From Oxyruncus cristatus (taxonomy: Eukaryota; Chordata; Aves; Passeriformes; Cotingidae), in the NCBI GenBank assembly GCA_013399855.1, contig VXAY01006827.1:1237460-1301459 (forward strand): 64,000 nucleotides of DNA. Direction: 5' to 3'. Below, piece after piece: positions 29,601-43,900 of the stretch. Position numbers and translations under genes: made by a program. The notes under the pieces are model-generated. The model did no database searches. It had not been told where the DNA came from and saw only the letters and a list, made by a program, of their open reading frames with translations. How positions within the stretch are numbered: position 1 is the first letter of the stretch; the number at the start of each line of letters is the position of its first letter.

Positions 29601-32600
29601 GCCTGAAACAGGGAGACCAAAGCAATTTGATGGGCTGTGGGATCATGACTCATATTTTTACTCACACGCTGGCTGGGCACAAAACAAACCATGGGGCTCT
29701 GTTTCCCAGCAGCCATGGTGGAAAATCACCTCTGAACCACCAGGCACTTGGACAGAGCTCCCGCGTCCCCTCCTTTTCCAGTGATCCTGCAGTGGTGCTT
29801 TGCTGGGAAGAAATGAAAATAAGGCCAAGGCAGCCAGGATGAGAGTGGCATTATCCCCCCTGCTTTATGCAAGTGAGGGCTAATGGAACCACTTGGGAGC
29901 AATGAGCCCCCAGGAGGCAGCTGGGCTTGTTATTCTGCTGGTAATTGCTGTTTTCAGCCACCACAGGCAGCAGAAGGGACTTGTTCACGGTCCCCTGGGG
30001 GGGCAACGGTGCTGGAGGAGTTTTCCATCCAAATCCCCATCCATAGAGACCACCTTCCTTCCCAAGCAGCCACGCTGCTAAGGTGGGTCCGTCCTCTCTC
30101 TCGTTCATATCTGTTCTCCCTCGAAAAGCAGCAGCAACCCCAAAGGAGATGCTGGCAACAGCCTAAGCAGCAGTTCCCTCTGCAGGGACCACATTTCAAG
30201 AGCCAATAACAAAAACTGGTGTTTCCCACCTGGCTCGCTGCTATACCGGCTCCCATCACCTCTGGGGGAGTTTGCTGGGGAGGGTAAGATGCAGCCTGGT
30301 AGCTCTGTGCTGGCATCACAGACGTGGGGAAAGCCCAGGATCTCAGGGACTTTCCCAGCCTAGCAAAAGAAGTCGCTGTTATTACTCTCTTCTGCCCCAA
30401 ACCAGCGTAGCCTGGCCTGGTGGTGACGTGACGCCAGCACAGTGGTGCCCACCCCAAACTTTCAGGATGACTGTACAGCCAGAGAGCCACATGCTGAGAA
30501 ACTCGACTTTTCAGCAGGCAGACCCTCTGTCCCTCCCCGCCGCCTTCTTGTGACAGCACAGAGCAGGTGTGAGGCGATCACAACCCTTCGCAGTTCCTCT
30601 CCGTGTTGGTTCGTTATTGCACAGCTGGGGGAGAGGGAGGGGGATCCTGTCCTCTCTATTAACAGAAAAATAAAAATTAAACACCTGAATAAAAAAAAAA
30701 AAAGGAAAAACAGATGCCACTAAGGCTGTGGCCACTGATGTGATTTACTCCCTGCCTGCTGGGGAATGACTGGGTGTCAGTGGATTGCTGCACGGGTCCT
30801 GTCCTGATGCTGGCACAGGTTCAGTGCAGACTGCTCTTCGCATTGAGTTGTCCCTGTTCCAAGCCAGTGTGAGCGGGTCTGCAAGGGAACTGACCCATCA
30901 CAGCTCTGCACAGGGCTGGCAAGCCTCCCTGGTGTCCTGGCAACACACGCCATGAAGGTGAGGCCCTAGAAGAGGGATTATCCCGAAACCCCGGATAGAT
31001 CCGCACAGCCCTGGTTAGACAAGCTCCCCGCTTTCCCTGGGGTATTACTCGCCCCATCTTCTCAGCAAGGCCTGTTACATACACCCTTGCCTCTGATACT
31101 CTATTGGGCAGGAAGCAGGGGATCAGACTGCTGACACCTTGACCAGATGTGTGCCCTGAGCTTGGTGGCGGTGCCTGAAGGCTGGTGGTGAGTTCTGCAG
31201 GGGACGTTCGTCGCTCCACATGCAGACAGGCACGGCCAGAGTCAGTGAGGCAACACGTGGTGCTTGCCTACAGGAGATGCATTCAAACCTGCTTTGTCCG
31301 GGCTGATAAACCCCTCTCTTCCCCTCCCCCTTGGCCCCACCACAGTCAGCAGCTGCTCCAGGGGTCTGGCAGTGCCGTCGCCTTGCAACTCTCAGCATGG
31401 GAAAAGGTTTCAATTCCAACGTGCCTCTGCTGGCTTCGCTGGGCACCTACCAAATCTGGGACTGAAACGTGCTGGAGGAAGGCAGAAGGGATTGCTGGGA
31501 AATCCCCCACTGTGCGAGCAAAGAAACTGGTGCTGTGAGGATGATGTAGCCAGGAAGCGGTTTAAGAAACAGTGTTGAAGTTTGACTTGAGAACACACCA
31601 CCCCTTTTTCCTCTACTGCCACTACTTGGTTCTGGAGCACGATGCTACCACTTCCTGCTCTTGCTAAAGACTCTCATACAGAGGAGAAGTGAAGACAAAC
31701 GTTGAAAATCCAACAAACAAATCACAAAAATGAGGACAAATCCTAGCTCTGAAAGGCTGCTCCGTACACCCGTGCCATGAAGCCATGGAGGGACCCCAGC
31801 AGCAAAGGCAATAAAAGAGATGGATTCCTTTTACTGCTCTGTGCAGGGAGCAAAGGGCTCCCAAATATTGTGCCTGGCAGCACCTCTTTCGAAATCATCC
31901 AGATATGAGCCATGATGCCTCCAGCTTCAGAAAAAAGCCAGATATTTTGGTGGAAGTCCCTTGGGGAATGGGCTGCTCAGAAGTAACCTGTTGCACACAG
32001 TGAGGCTATAAAACAAAGGCTATCGCAAAACCCTGCCTGATTTCGGGGCAGACATGAGCTCAGCCTCAAAGGTCTAAATTCCTGATGGTTTGTGTGATGA
32101 CTTGGGTCCATGCTGGCAGCAGCCATCAACTCTTTGAGAGAAAATCAGAAACACATCCAATTCCTCCAGCTGGATGTTCAAATGACTATGCCAGTAGCAT
32201 GAGTGTCCTCAAAAAACAGACTAAAAGAGCTATCTAAGGGGAAATTCATCTCCCTTCAGCCTGAACTCTCTTTTACTTCTGGCTAATGACCTCACATGAA
32301 GAAATCCAGATGTTAGAAACAGCAGTCAGGCCAAAGAGCTGGCCTGTGTCCCTGTGTGACACTTCCCCACTCTCCTGGCTGGATGGGCTGGGAAGGAGCT
32401 TGGGAGCAAAAACCCCATTGAGCAACAGCTTGCATTAGCTGAACAACTGCCAGCAGCCACAGCAGCTCATAAACCAAGGAGAAAAAATCCCACCTGCAGC
32501 AAACCAGAATGATGGTTGGTTAAAAAGAACAGGCCAACCAAATACTGCAGCCCGTCATGGCTCTGAAAATTAAAATTGAATTTTAAAAAAGTCATCAAGA

Positions 32601-34435
32601 GGCATGCTTGGAAAGGGGACTTGTCAAATGGTAGCTCGATCACAAATTCTTTGGGTCTGTCTGAAGCAATTGGGCTGTGAGTGCCTCTGCTGCCACAGGA
32701 GAGTCTGCTCCTATCAGCCACCCACGCTGCACCACGGAGGATCTTGCACAAGAGATAAAACTCTGCAGGGCCCAATTCATCTGGTAATTCATTTATATGC
32801 ATCTTCGACAAATAGGTCTGTTTGCAGTTTACCTCCCCTGGTGAGACTGGCTGGTGTTTCTTAGCCACCAGCACCCATCAAAAATCCCCCCAGCTGGGTC
32901 GTTTGTGCTCAGCTGGGTGTTGTGGAGCTTATTTTCACAAGGCTTTGGGGTCACCAGCCTTGACCTGGATGAAAATGGTTCACCCACTGCCACTCCCGCC
33001 CCGGCAGCCTGCTGGCCATGGAGCAGAGGGGCTGAGACAGCCGACTGCATTCTTTAACTGCAGAAGTAGTTTGACAGCCAGGCTTATGGCAAAGGATCCT
33101 AATGAAAAGCAGCTGCCTCGTGCCTGTAAACAGGATTGTCTGTGCAGCGTTTTGCCCTAATAGAGCAAAATCAGAAGACAGGAATTTTCTTTATATGTAA
33201 AGACTTCCAGTCTCAAACCCAAACTTTACTGACACGCCAGCACCACTGGTTGGAGGGGGAGGGTTTAGGGACAGTCAGATGTTGAAATAATTTATTCAAA
33301 TGTGTCCTTTGAGACTTAAAGCCCCCCCAAGGCTTTGCTTTGCCCACATCACCCTGGCTTTGGTGGGGATCAAAGCCTACAGTGCCTGTTCCTGCCCCGC
33401 CAGCCTGAATCAGCTCTCAGCTCCACTGGGATGGGAGCTGCCAGGCAAGACCCCTGGCTGCCACCACACCAGCATCTGGGGACAATGTCCCTCCCATGTA
33501 AGTGCTCAGTCAGGGTAGCTCTGGCTTGGAAGACAACCTGTATCTGAACACAGCTGCAAAAAACTCAGCACAGAGCAGTCAGGTTACCTCAAACAGATTT
33601 AAATACCTTCCCTTGCCTCCAGCCACTCCGTAAAACCTTCCAGCAAGAGAGATACACTTTATATCACACGAATCTCTTCACTCCCAGCCTTCCCTCGCTC
33701 TCCCAGGCTGGTTTCTCTGCCAGGTGCCTCCTTGTTGGCCTCTCCACGCTCTTGCTGGTGGCTCATCCCCAGCTGGGTTTGTGTTGTACAGGCACACATA
33801 AACCCAGCTTAACTTTCCTCATTGAGCAGGCACTCATTCCAACGAAAACTCACCCATGACGTGAAGCGAGTGCAAGCTGGGGTGTCTGCCCAAGCCCAGA
33901 CACCGCCATCCAGAACAGCAGGCACTCCAGCAGTCAGTGGACGTGGACACAGATGGACAGAGCAGCAGAAGCCCACGTGAGAAGTGAGGAGCGTTGCTGT
34001 GGTGGAGGACAGCTTCCTCATCTCATCCCATCCCATCCCATCCCATCCCATCCCTCCAGGCACCAGGGCAAAACACCTCCCCATTTCCAAGTGACCTTTC
34101 CTTCCCAGGTGGTTACACAGGCAAAAAAAAAAAAACAAAACAGCTGAGAAATGGCATTTCCTACTTTGTCCAAGTGCACAGGGGAAGGAAGGAACGAGAA
34201 CCAAAGCATTTACTGACGAAAACCTCAAGTATTAGGTTAATAGTAGAAATATAAGTACCAAGCAAAGGCACCACTGAGTGACACCAGCTTCCTCCCTTTC
34301 TCTGCTCACATCATCTCACTCAAGACATCGGTAAGTTTTCTGCAGAGCCACAGTTACTCTTGCTTCAAAAGCCTGAGCTTTAGGACTGTCATTCTGGGGA
34401 GCTTCATGGCAGCCAGTCAAAGGACACCCCAGTTG
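26626..34435. other. Intergenic, no gene seen
   Basis: Several open frames of 60-200 codons occur but none has a domain, a compositional bias of real protein or coherent splice sites. Low-complexity T runs lie at 27686-27722. Confidence 0.5.
34019..34052 (+). repeat. (CCCAT)n microsatellite
   Basis: About six perfect pentanucleotide units in a row. Confidence 0.95.
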
Positions 34436-34955
34436 TTTTGTCGGGCTCTGCTCTGCACTGGTGCGGCCTCACCTCGAGTCCTGAGCGCAATTTCGGGCAC
34501 CACAATGTAAAAAAGACATTAATCTATTAGAGAGCATTCAAAGGAGGGCCCTGAGGATGGTGAAGGGCCTGGAGGAGAAGCCTTATGAGGAGCAGCTGAG
34601 GTCACTCGGTCTGTTCAGCCTGGAGGAGACCAAGGGGAGATCTCGCTGCAGTTACAACTTCCTCATGAGGGGAAGTGGAGAGGCAGACAGTGACCTCTTT
34701 GCTCTTGTGACCAGCGACAGGACTCGAGGAAACAGCACGAAGCTGAGTCAGGAGAGGTTTACATGGGATAGCAGGAAAATGTTTTTCACCCAGTGAGGGC
34801 TGAGCACTGGAAGAGGTTCCCCAGGGAAGTGGTCACGGCACCAAGCCTGACAGAGTTCAAGAAGCATTTGGACAACACTCTCAGGTGCATGGTGGGATCC
34901 TTGGGATGTTGGGCTCAATGATCCTGATGGATCCCTTCCAACTCAGCATATTCAA
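34436..34955 (+). mobile_element. CR1 LINE 3' end
   Basis: A block including GGGCCTGGAGGAGAAGCCTT, AGGTTCCCCAGGGAAGTGGT and the end GATGGATCCCTTCCAACTCA matches the CR1 3' region over about 520 bp. The frame at 34557-34796 (LFSLEETKGR and so on) is a translation of CR1 3' sequence and not a gene. Confidence 0.92.
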
Positions 34956-37900
34956 CAGCAACAGAGACCACAGAGTAAATGACCACTGCCTACATGCAAC
35001 GGCTCGTTGTGAAAATGAGGAAAATAATTATCTTCCGTGAAGTTATTACAGAGGTGATGTTCTTGCATGTTATACTGCAGGCAACTGCTAGAAATTCTGT
35101 ATATTAAGGAAACAAAGATTTTTTTGGGCTGGCTCCTGACAACACTGCTAAAGGGGAACATCAGAATCGCCACCAGGTCACGCCAATGGTCTGTCCACTC
35201 CTGCCTGCACCTCCAACGGCAGTTATGAACGAAGGAACAGGGAAGAGCAAGCAGAAAATGACTACGTAAGTTATTTGCCCCTCCCTCCAGTTGTTTTCAG
35301 CTCAAATGTCTTCTAAGCCAGGTGTGATTTCTGCCCAGGGACACCTGCCACACAAATACTGCGTTCCTGACATAGACGCCCTTTTTCAAGTACTTGCTCA
35401 TTTGCCCTTGAGCCCATGTATATGTTTAACACCCAAAACTCCTCAGGGTGGTTGCTCCGTTAATCCAGTCCCTGCTATGGGTAATAAAACCATCATTTTT
35501 TCTTGTGGCTCTGGCTGGCTCCTGTTGAAGATCCTTGCTTCCTGCTTCTCCAGGATACTCATGTTTGTTTAGTCCCCTCTCATGCCCTTCTTCAGTCATT
35601 TCTTTCTAAAGCCAAGACTAACACTTCACACAGACTGAAGCTGCTACAGGTGGATCCTTGTGGTCTCCTTCTGCACCTTTTGCAGTTCTCCTCCATCCTT
35701 TTTAGATGAGGAAACCCAAACCGTGGGCATATTGAAAATATGGATGGACCATGGATTTCCTCTATCCCTCTCCTTACCACGTTTGGCATCCAATTGGCCC
35801 TGACCACTTCCCAGCCCACCTACAGCAACCCCAAGATCCTGCTCCAGAGCAGCACCAGGTTACAACTCTTCTCTCACCGTGTCACCTTCCACCCATCTTC
35901 CTTCACATCTACCTCCCATTTTACTTGGCCTCCTACAGCTCCTTCTGAGCTTCCCCCAGGCTGCCCATGTCCTTGTTCCCACCACCCTGAGAAACCTCCC
36001 CTCCTGAGCAAGCTGCTCTATCCCACTGCTCATCTCCAGTTCAGTGTGAATATGTTGGTTCCTGCAAGAAACTGCCTTATGCTCACCTGTCTGGGACCAA
36101 AGATGGTGGGTGAGCAGGACAGTCCAAATAACAAGAGGTCTAATTTCTGTTACAGATCATTTGGCTCTTCTCAAAACTGTGCCTCTCTCAAATATTTACT
36201 CCCACAGCGGGTATCAACATGTGCCCACGAGGTTAGGGACAAAATTTGTTCACTGAGTTATTATCTGTATTTATGCAGCACATCTCAGATGCTCTTTTCC
36301 TCTGCAGCAGCTTCACGAGTCAGTGTGGAAGCACCCTGGAGCTGAGTTACAGAACCCAGTTTTCATTGTTTTCCCCCAAAAAACTCTAACCCTAGGAGGA
36401 TATGACACAGCTGGTAAGAGCACTTGAGGTCTCCTAACTCTTTATCCTGTTTCTTAAATACCAAACTATTTTTCCTCCAAGTGTATGTTTACAAAGATTT
36501 TCAAATCTTAACGTGAACAAAAATTCCCTGGAGTAGAGGCTGGCATCATGCCATGCTACAGATCATTATAAAAGACGAATTCCAGACACTGAGACATTCA
36601 GAACAGACCAAAACAAAAGGAAGAAACTCAGGGGGAATTTAAAAATAAGTAGGTGGGAGAGACGTTTAATATAACGTTAAAGAAGCACTAGTTTACTCAA
36701 GCAAATGCTGGGTGACCAAATGAAGCGGTGGTTGTTTTCTTTTGCACGATTTGGGCCCTTCCCTTTCCCACATCTCCCTTCTGGGGATAGAAACAATAAC
36801 ATCATCCCTGAAGCACCATGTTTATCCGCTCACTCTCACAGAACTACACCAACACGGGGGTTCTCTGGTGCCTGTTTAGCCCCCAGAGACATGCAAGGTG
36901 TAAACATGTCTCTAGAAATAGGCTATGCACGGTGGTTTTGAAACCACTGTGCTTCACTTGAAATCACGGACAAGACACAGACCCGGCAAGGGGTGGGGGG
37001 GGAGTATCTCAGGTATTTCTGTGCATCAGTTTTCCACCAGGATTTTCACTGGGTGTTCTGTTGGGATGCAGGAGTGGGCCGAGGCTCCTGCCAGGTTTGC
37101 TGTTGGCTATGAAATCCTTCCAGCTCTGATGACCTTGGCTGCCCCTCAGTGAAGGGCAGACCCTTCATTTACAAACAACACTCCCACGCCAAGCCTTTTT
37201 ATCTGTGTTTATCCCCCCCTCCTTGCCCTTCTTCCCTGCAGAGGAGCACAGGAAGTCATTTTGGCAAGGCCCAGCCAACCAGAGGCAGGCGAAGTCCTTC
37301 ACTGCTCCAGCTGCTTGGCATGAGAGCGGGCGCAGCCGCCTTCCCGCCCGGCCGCATTGCTGGGGGAAGTGCACAACTGCTTCGTTACAGCAGTGATGCA
37401 GGTCTGAAACCATGCTGGCCTCTAACCCCTTTTCAAAGCCTGGTGAAACTGGGAGAGGTGGTGACTTTATCCTTTGGGCTTCTCCCATTTACTGCAGCAC
37501 TTCAGGACACAGCCCTGCACGTTCACCAGTCAGGAGGGCAAAGAGCAACTCCACCGGGTTACGCAGGAGCCTCCTCTCCAGACACACACTTTGGGGATAG
37601 ATGTAAGTAGGATACAAAGATGTATCTTTTCTGGAATAAATCCCACGTAGCAAATGTGGCTTAAGGATTTCCTGACCAAACAGCTGCGCTGTGCACAACA
37701 GCCATGGACACAGCTGTGGTCTGAGAGTCTCCCTATCCCCGTTTGACCTCTGCAATCTCCTGCCGAGATCAGAGTTCACCCATATCCTCTCCTGGTTTAG
37801 ATGAGGGACAATAAGGTGTCACTGAATTCAACCACGGCTTTCTCCGTGCAGAGGTTAAACTGCAGCAACTCCCGTTGCTTCTCTAGGCAGGAGGCAAAGG

Positions 37901-40900
37901 GCCTCGGAGAGTTACCCAACAGAAAATAAGCAGGGAGATGACTTCATCAAATGCCATTGTTGTTTGGAGGCACAAAAGGCAAAGGGACTGAATCACAGAT
38001 GTGGGGAATGAAGAACTCTTCTAATTATTAAGTACCATTAAAAGCTTCAGTGCAAAACTCATCCGCGTAATTAGGTCAGTATCAATTACCCTGAGCGAAT
38101 GATTCAGATCTCTCTAGCACTAAACACCAACCACATACAACAAACATACTAAGGCAGGAAAAATCCTGGAGAGACCACCTGAGAACAAGCAAAAATAAGT
38201 CCAGGAATGGCTATTACGCTCTTAACCACTCAACTGTGCACAGACCAGGACGTCCATTTTCTCTCCTGCCCTAAAACACACTCAGAGTAGGGAAAGAGCA
38301 CATGCAGGTATGAGAGGGCCCTCCCATGTGCTGAACTGCCTGAGAAGTAGAATAAAGGAACAGGCCTCATCTGAGATTTAGTGCATTGGGCCCATGCCAG
38401 TTCCTTCTGCCAAGACACAGGCACACATTTCACTTTACTTTCTAGCAAGCAGCTGCAACTCCATCACACAGGATGGCTCAGGCAACACAGGAGAGAGCTG
38501 GGAAGTATAACAAATTCTGGCATAAGCAAATGTGATTTCGGTGTGGCAAATAGTAGGAAGTCAGTTCCAAACCTAGATCAAATGTGAGTAGTTTTCAAAA
38601 ATTCTGAGACGCTTCAATCAGAGTTCAAAGAAAACCCCTCCATAACCCCCCCCACCGAGGCATTAACTTTCCAGCAGCTCTGAACCAAGTTTTCTCACCC
38701 TTAATATTCTTTCACTTATAGCTAAAATGGTTCATCTTGCTTTCCTGTGAGGAAGAAGGCACAGGAATCCGAAATCAGGAAGCTAGAGCAGGACAAATGG
38801 ATAATCAGCACTGAATAGGAACTGCTGGCATGTATCACATGTCAAGGTCCACCTCACGGAGGAAAAACACCCTGTTCAAGGCGCCATGCAACCACTGAGT
38901 ACACATGCAACTTCAATTTTTCCTGTTATACTTTGTTACTAACAGATCACAAGAGCATCAGGTTTAAGTTGTATCACTGATGGCTGTAACCAGCAAAACC
39001 CACTGGGGACGGTCCACTCCCAAAAAGATAACAAGGGTACCCCTCGTGCTAAACCCACACGCCCTACTGGATTCTGGGGGGCAACACCTCCCTGGAAGCT
39101 CATTTTCCTCTGGGAAGAGTAATCAGCAGCACTGCAGGCTGTTACTGAGTAGGCACAGACCGTGCAGGAGATCAAGGGTAGCACCCTGTACAGACTCTGT
39201 AGTCTCACACTGTTCCCACAGGTCTGGCAGAACAAAGTGTTTGGCTCAAAAGCCGGGTTGCCACCCCACAAGTAGATTTTTCAACCTTTTAGGCACAATT
39301 TACAGGCTTCGGTAAGGGCAGAGGGGTTAGTACTTGTGTCCACTCCAAACTGCAAGGTGGGGAGGAGGGAGCCACATTCTTGGAACGCCAGATACAGAAT
39401 GTTCACACAGCACATAACTATGTTGCAAAGCTCTTTGCCAGTGAAGGTTTAGAAAGAAAAAAAAAAAACAAAAACAAAAACAAAAAACCCAAAAGACAAA
39501 TTCCTAGAAGATAATCTTGTTGCTTGTCACTAATCACCACGGTCTAGAAGCAGCTTCTAATGATTAAAGGCTCTCATGAGCTACCAGAAGCATTTTGTTC
39601 TTCCTCTGAGGGGCTTGAGGACCAGTCCAGCCTCGGTTGGACCGAATACAGCTCCTCCTCGAGTTTACTGTAGAGCAATCCAGGTTATATGGAGAACAGA
39701 TGACAGCTCTAATAACCAAGAACAAATTCTCAGACTAATTCCAACAAGGAACCTCCCTCTGAAATCTGAAGGGCACAAACAAAACTCACCTCTCTTGAAA
39801 GTCATCCAATTTCTAGGTATCACAAAGCATGGCTTACGTTTACACTGCCTTGATACTGATACTCATCACTGTCTTCAGCTGAGCATCACCACTGCTGATC
39901 ACCTGGGAGGGCATCAAAACCATGCAGGACAGGTTTAAGAAAAGCAACAGTTCACTGGCCTCTCTGGCATTTATTTTTGTTTAAGCCAAGCGGTCAACAA
40001 CTAACAAGATGATGAAACTTTCAGATCTCTTGGGCAGCTGCCAAACCTATGTCTAAAGCAAAAGTCCCTTTCCTCTCACGTACTGGAAAGATCGAAAGGA
40101 AAAGAAGGCAAATTCCTTGGATTTTACATGTTAGAAAAAAAACAAACCAAGAAAAAAATTCCCTCACTTCCCACTGTGCCGAAATAAGATACCCATCAAA
40201 GCAAGGGGTGGCTTGTTCCTTCATCTCACTCTATTATTTCATAGCCTGGCAGTTGCTTACCTGAAAGCAACTGTATGTGCTTGAATATGGGACAGTAAGA
40301 AATGCAAACCAGGATGCAGATTTTGGAAATGAAATAAAACCCAACAGGTCTCTCGGTACGCAAACACGCATCTACTTTCTTCAATAGTATTGCTGAAGAA
40401 CATTTCAAATCTCAGTAAAATTTTGCTCTAAAGGTGGATATTTTTAATCTCACCTCTACTCACAGGCGACCTTTCAGGTCTGATTTTCATCGGGAGAGAC
40501 GCCAGCCCCCCTACTTAGCAAAAAGTAGTTCTAGAGACCGAACATAAATCCCACAACTACCTCCAGCTCTATCACAACAACTACCTACCTAATGTTCCAG
40601 GATACCTGGAAAGGAAGAGCACAAAACCCTAAGAGCCAGAATGACCTTACAGGTAAGAAAACGAGAAGGAAGCAATTCCTCGCAGGATGACGTTTTCTGA
40701 AGTTACGAGTTCGTTGCACAAATGAAAGGTTCTCGTTCTCCAAATCTGTGACCTCCTCTCACGCAGGGCTTTCAAACCCTCACCACACAGGCGCTCGCTG
40801 CTGATCTGCCGGCACAACGCGCGTGTGTCGTGTCCCCAAAAAGGACAGAATTCAGACTGTCATGAGATAACTGGCTTTGCTGGGAGAGGAGGAGTATCAG

Positions 40901-43900
40901 TGGCAGCGGTGGGAGTAGTGGAGAAGAAACAGATGACACGTTCCAGATACGCAAGGAAACACAAATGAATCACCTACAACCTCCTCGCATGGAGGAACTC
41001 GGCAAAAATTTAGCTGGAGGGATGGGGGAAGAAGGGAAAAGGACACAAAAATACAGCCACGACAAATACTAAGCTGCAGCTCTTGGCTTTAAAAGCTAAC
41101 AGGGCATGTTCGGGGATTTTTTTTTCTAATGCCTGTAGAAACTCTCTCCAAATCTGTCCAGGGCAGTTTTGATTAAAGATATTACAATGGCAGTGACAGT
41201 AGAAACTTTCTAAAATCAAAGTTTACAGCTTGTTTTGCAACTCAGCACTTTTTTCTCCCACTTACCCCATCGTTTGAAACAGTTTGAATCAGGCTCTGAT
41301 AGAAGTAAGTGATCTTGTAAATTTGTCTTAAAGCTGAACTCCCGGGCGAATTGCCAGCGAACCAACACTCTCCAGGCTCTCTTTCCTCCCTGGTTTAAGG
41401 GTCTGTCACTGAACATTAAGCCACAGAACGAAGTACCTTAAGACTACTCTGTCTGAGGGAGTCAAAAATCCATCTGGGCTAGAGGGATCCATTCACTCCA
41501 GCGAATCCAAAGAGGTGTTGCTGCTTCTCAGAAAACCTTGAGGTTTACTGGCAAGGCAGGCACTTAGTCTCTACCAACAGACGGGACAACAGGGACAGAG
41601 GGAACAAAGACATGATGACAAAGCAAGAATGATGGATTTATTTAGATGGGGAGCTTAGCAGGAAAGACTGTAAATGACACAGGTTGAACGAGCAGAGGTG
41701 AGTCAAGGAGCCCAGAAACTAGAAGACTGATTGGAATTCCATATAAAATTGGACATGGTGCAATTTTTTATCTTGATTTCTTTCTGACAGGAAATGCAGA
41801 ACATATTCGTATGAATCTCCCCTCTCAGAAGAAAGCAGGTAAGACGAACAGAAGGGCTTCACCTAAGATCAGTAACTTTTCAGAACCTGACAAATAGCAA
41901 CAGGAGAGACCCCAAAAGCAGAGGTCCCATGTCTTCATTGCCCTTCAGGGCTGAATGAATTCCCTTTGAGCCAGCACAAACCTGACATTCCCATCCAGTT
42001 CAGAGCTGAGTCACACTTGCCAGGCCTCAGTGATTGCATCACATACCAGGCTGCTGACCTGAAAATGAAAATTGGACAATAAACTTAACATGGGCAAGTT
42101 TTGAGGCCGCCCTCCACAGATCCTCAGAGAGCAAAGGTGCAGTTTGCTGCCAATGCCCCAGCCCCTGCAGCACAGAGGGTGCCGAGTTACAAGCACAAAA
42201 CTCATGGTCAGAAGTGCTTAGGCTTGAGGACAACCTAAAGAAATATATATATATAACTGCAATAACATGAAAATACAGGAAACAGAGCAAAATTTGAGGC
42301 CACAGAGATTTGTTCCGTGCTTATGTAAATGTTAAGAGAGCCTGAAGTGATGGTGGACACACCGAGTCCAAACTACGTCCGACTCACCTTATTCAGTCAG
42401 ATGTTAAGACAGGGTACAAATGTTTTCATTGACAAATGAAAATGGATGTTTATCTTTTGAAAAGGCTGGCATGCAAAACCCCACAAAAGGTGCTGCTCAG
42501 CAGAATCTACCCGGAGCTGTTTCAACACTACCTTGAGCAGGCTGGGCCAATATAAATTTAAACAAACTGTGGTTAACAACCAAACACCTGATCTGAGCAC
42601 AAGCAGAAGAAAAACTGACCAGCTCAGTTTTTCATCATTCCTGTCATACTGAAAATTTGCTTCCAGAACTGCGGTTTTCTTTACTGACTTCTCACTCCCA
42701 CTCCTGTTCTCATCTTCATCCAGCAACGGCTTTAGGAAGTTAGAGGAATACAATGGAGAGAATTTGAAGAGGGATGTTTTGTGCTGGGGCTGATTGGCAT
42801 TCCTCCATTCAGAACCACCTCCGTGATTATTGTCTGTAAAAGGGATCCATTAAGCAGCTCTCCCTGCCTTATTTGCTTGCTAAGTTGGGTTCATGATTAT
42901 TCTGTGAGGAGGAAGTAGTTCAACGTAGACATGAACTCACTTGGATTGGTGCCCTCAGGAAAACACAACTACAGTGGAAATCTTATGCATATGAGGTGCA
43001 ATAAGCCCGAAGAGAAAGAAGGCCAAATTTCAGGGGGTAAACTGCTTACTGTAAACTAGATCAGAACAACAGCAGCGCCAGATAAGAGCTGGATTGCTCA
43101 TTACTGCATCACAAAGCCCAGAATCAAGGATTACCTGCATGTGGATCCTTGCTGACTCCATACCTAAGGCAAAAATTTTAGTGAATCCTAATCTGCCGCT
43201 TTCCTGTGTTTTCCAGCCTAAAAACTCTTCTGAAGTTTGGCTTTCTGTGCCCCCAGCACTGAAAAGCAGAAAGGATTGCCAGGAATTCTCTTATCACCGC
43301 TCCTGTCAAGTGCTACGTTTCACTCAAGCCTACATAAAAAAAAAAAAACTGGGTAGAGGAGGGAGGGATCCAAATGTAAGTGCATACAGGCTAAGTAACC
43401 AACTGGCAGAAAACAGGGACTCCATCCTCTACAAGATAAACATTATAATTTGTGCATTAATTATAGCTCATTTACCTTCCTTATCCTGTATTTCCTCCTC
43501 CCAACTGGATTTTGTAACAAAGGCCTGAGCCTTTATACAAACAAGTTAATGGATTCTAATGGTTTGCCCTGATGCAATGTTATTTAATCACAGCAGCACT
43601 TCATTTTCCCTGCTGTATTCAGGGAAGAATAAACAAATAAATATCGTATCCACATTCAAATGTCTCATCTAAACACCTCTTATTTCAGTTTTCAAATTCC
43701 ATTATATCCATTGTAGTGAAATTTTACCATGCTTTCAAGTAGACTCTTTCCCTTAAGTTCAAGAAAAATACAACAGAAGTTTAAAGTATTTGGCAGTATT
43801 TAAGAAAGAGAGTAGAATGGAGCAGATAAGGGTTGTTGTCTTTTTTAAAGATTTTTCATCTCCCATTTCCCAACTGTCCCCAAATCCCGTTCCCATCGCA

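Noticed and set aside
29954..30559. 201-codon minus-strand frame
   Set aside because: Cys/Trp-rich chance composition, no domain, no supporting exon structure.
34557..34796. 79-codon frame with a protein-like look
   Set aside because: It is translation of the CR1 3' region.
35740..36345. 201-codon plus-strand frame
   Set aside because: No recognisable domain; reads like translated non-coding sequence. It could be part of an unlisted repeat, but I cannot show that.
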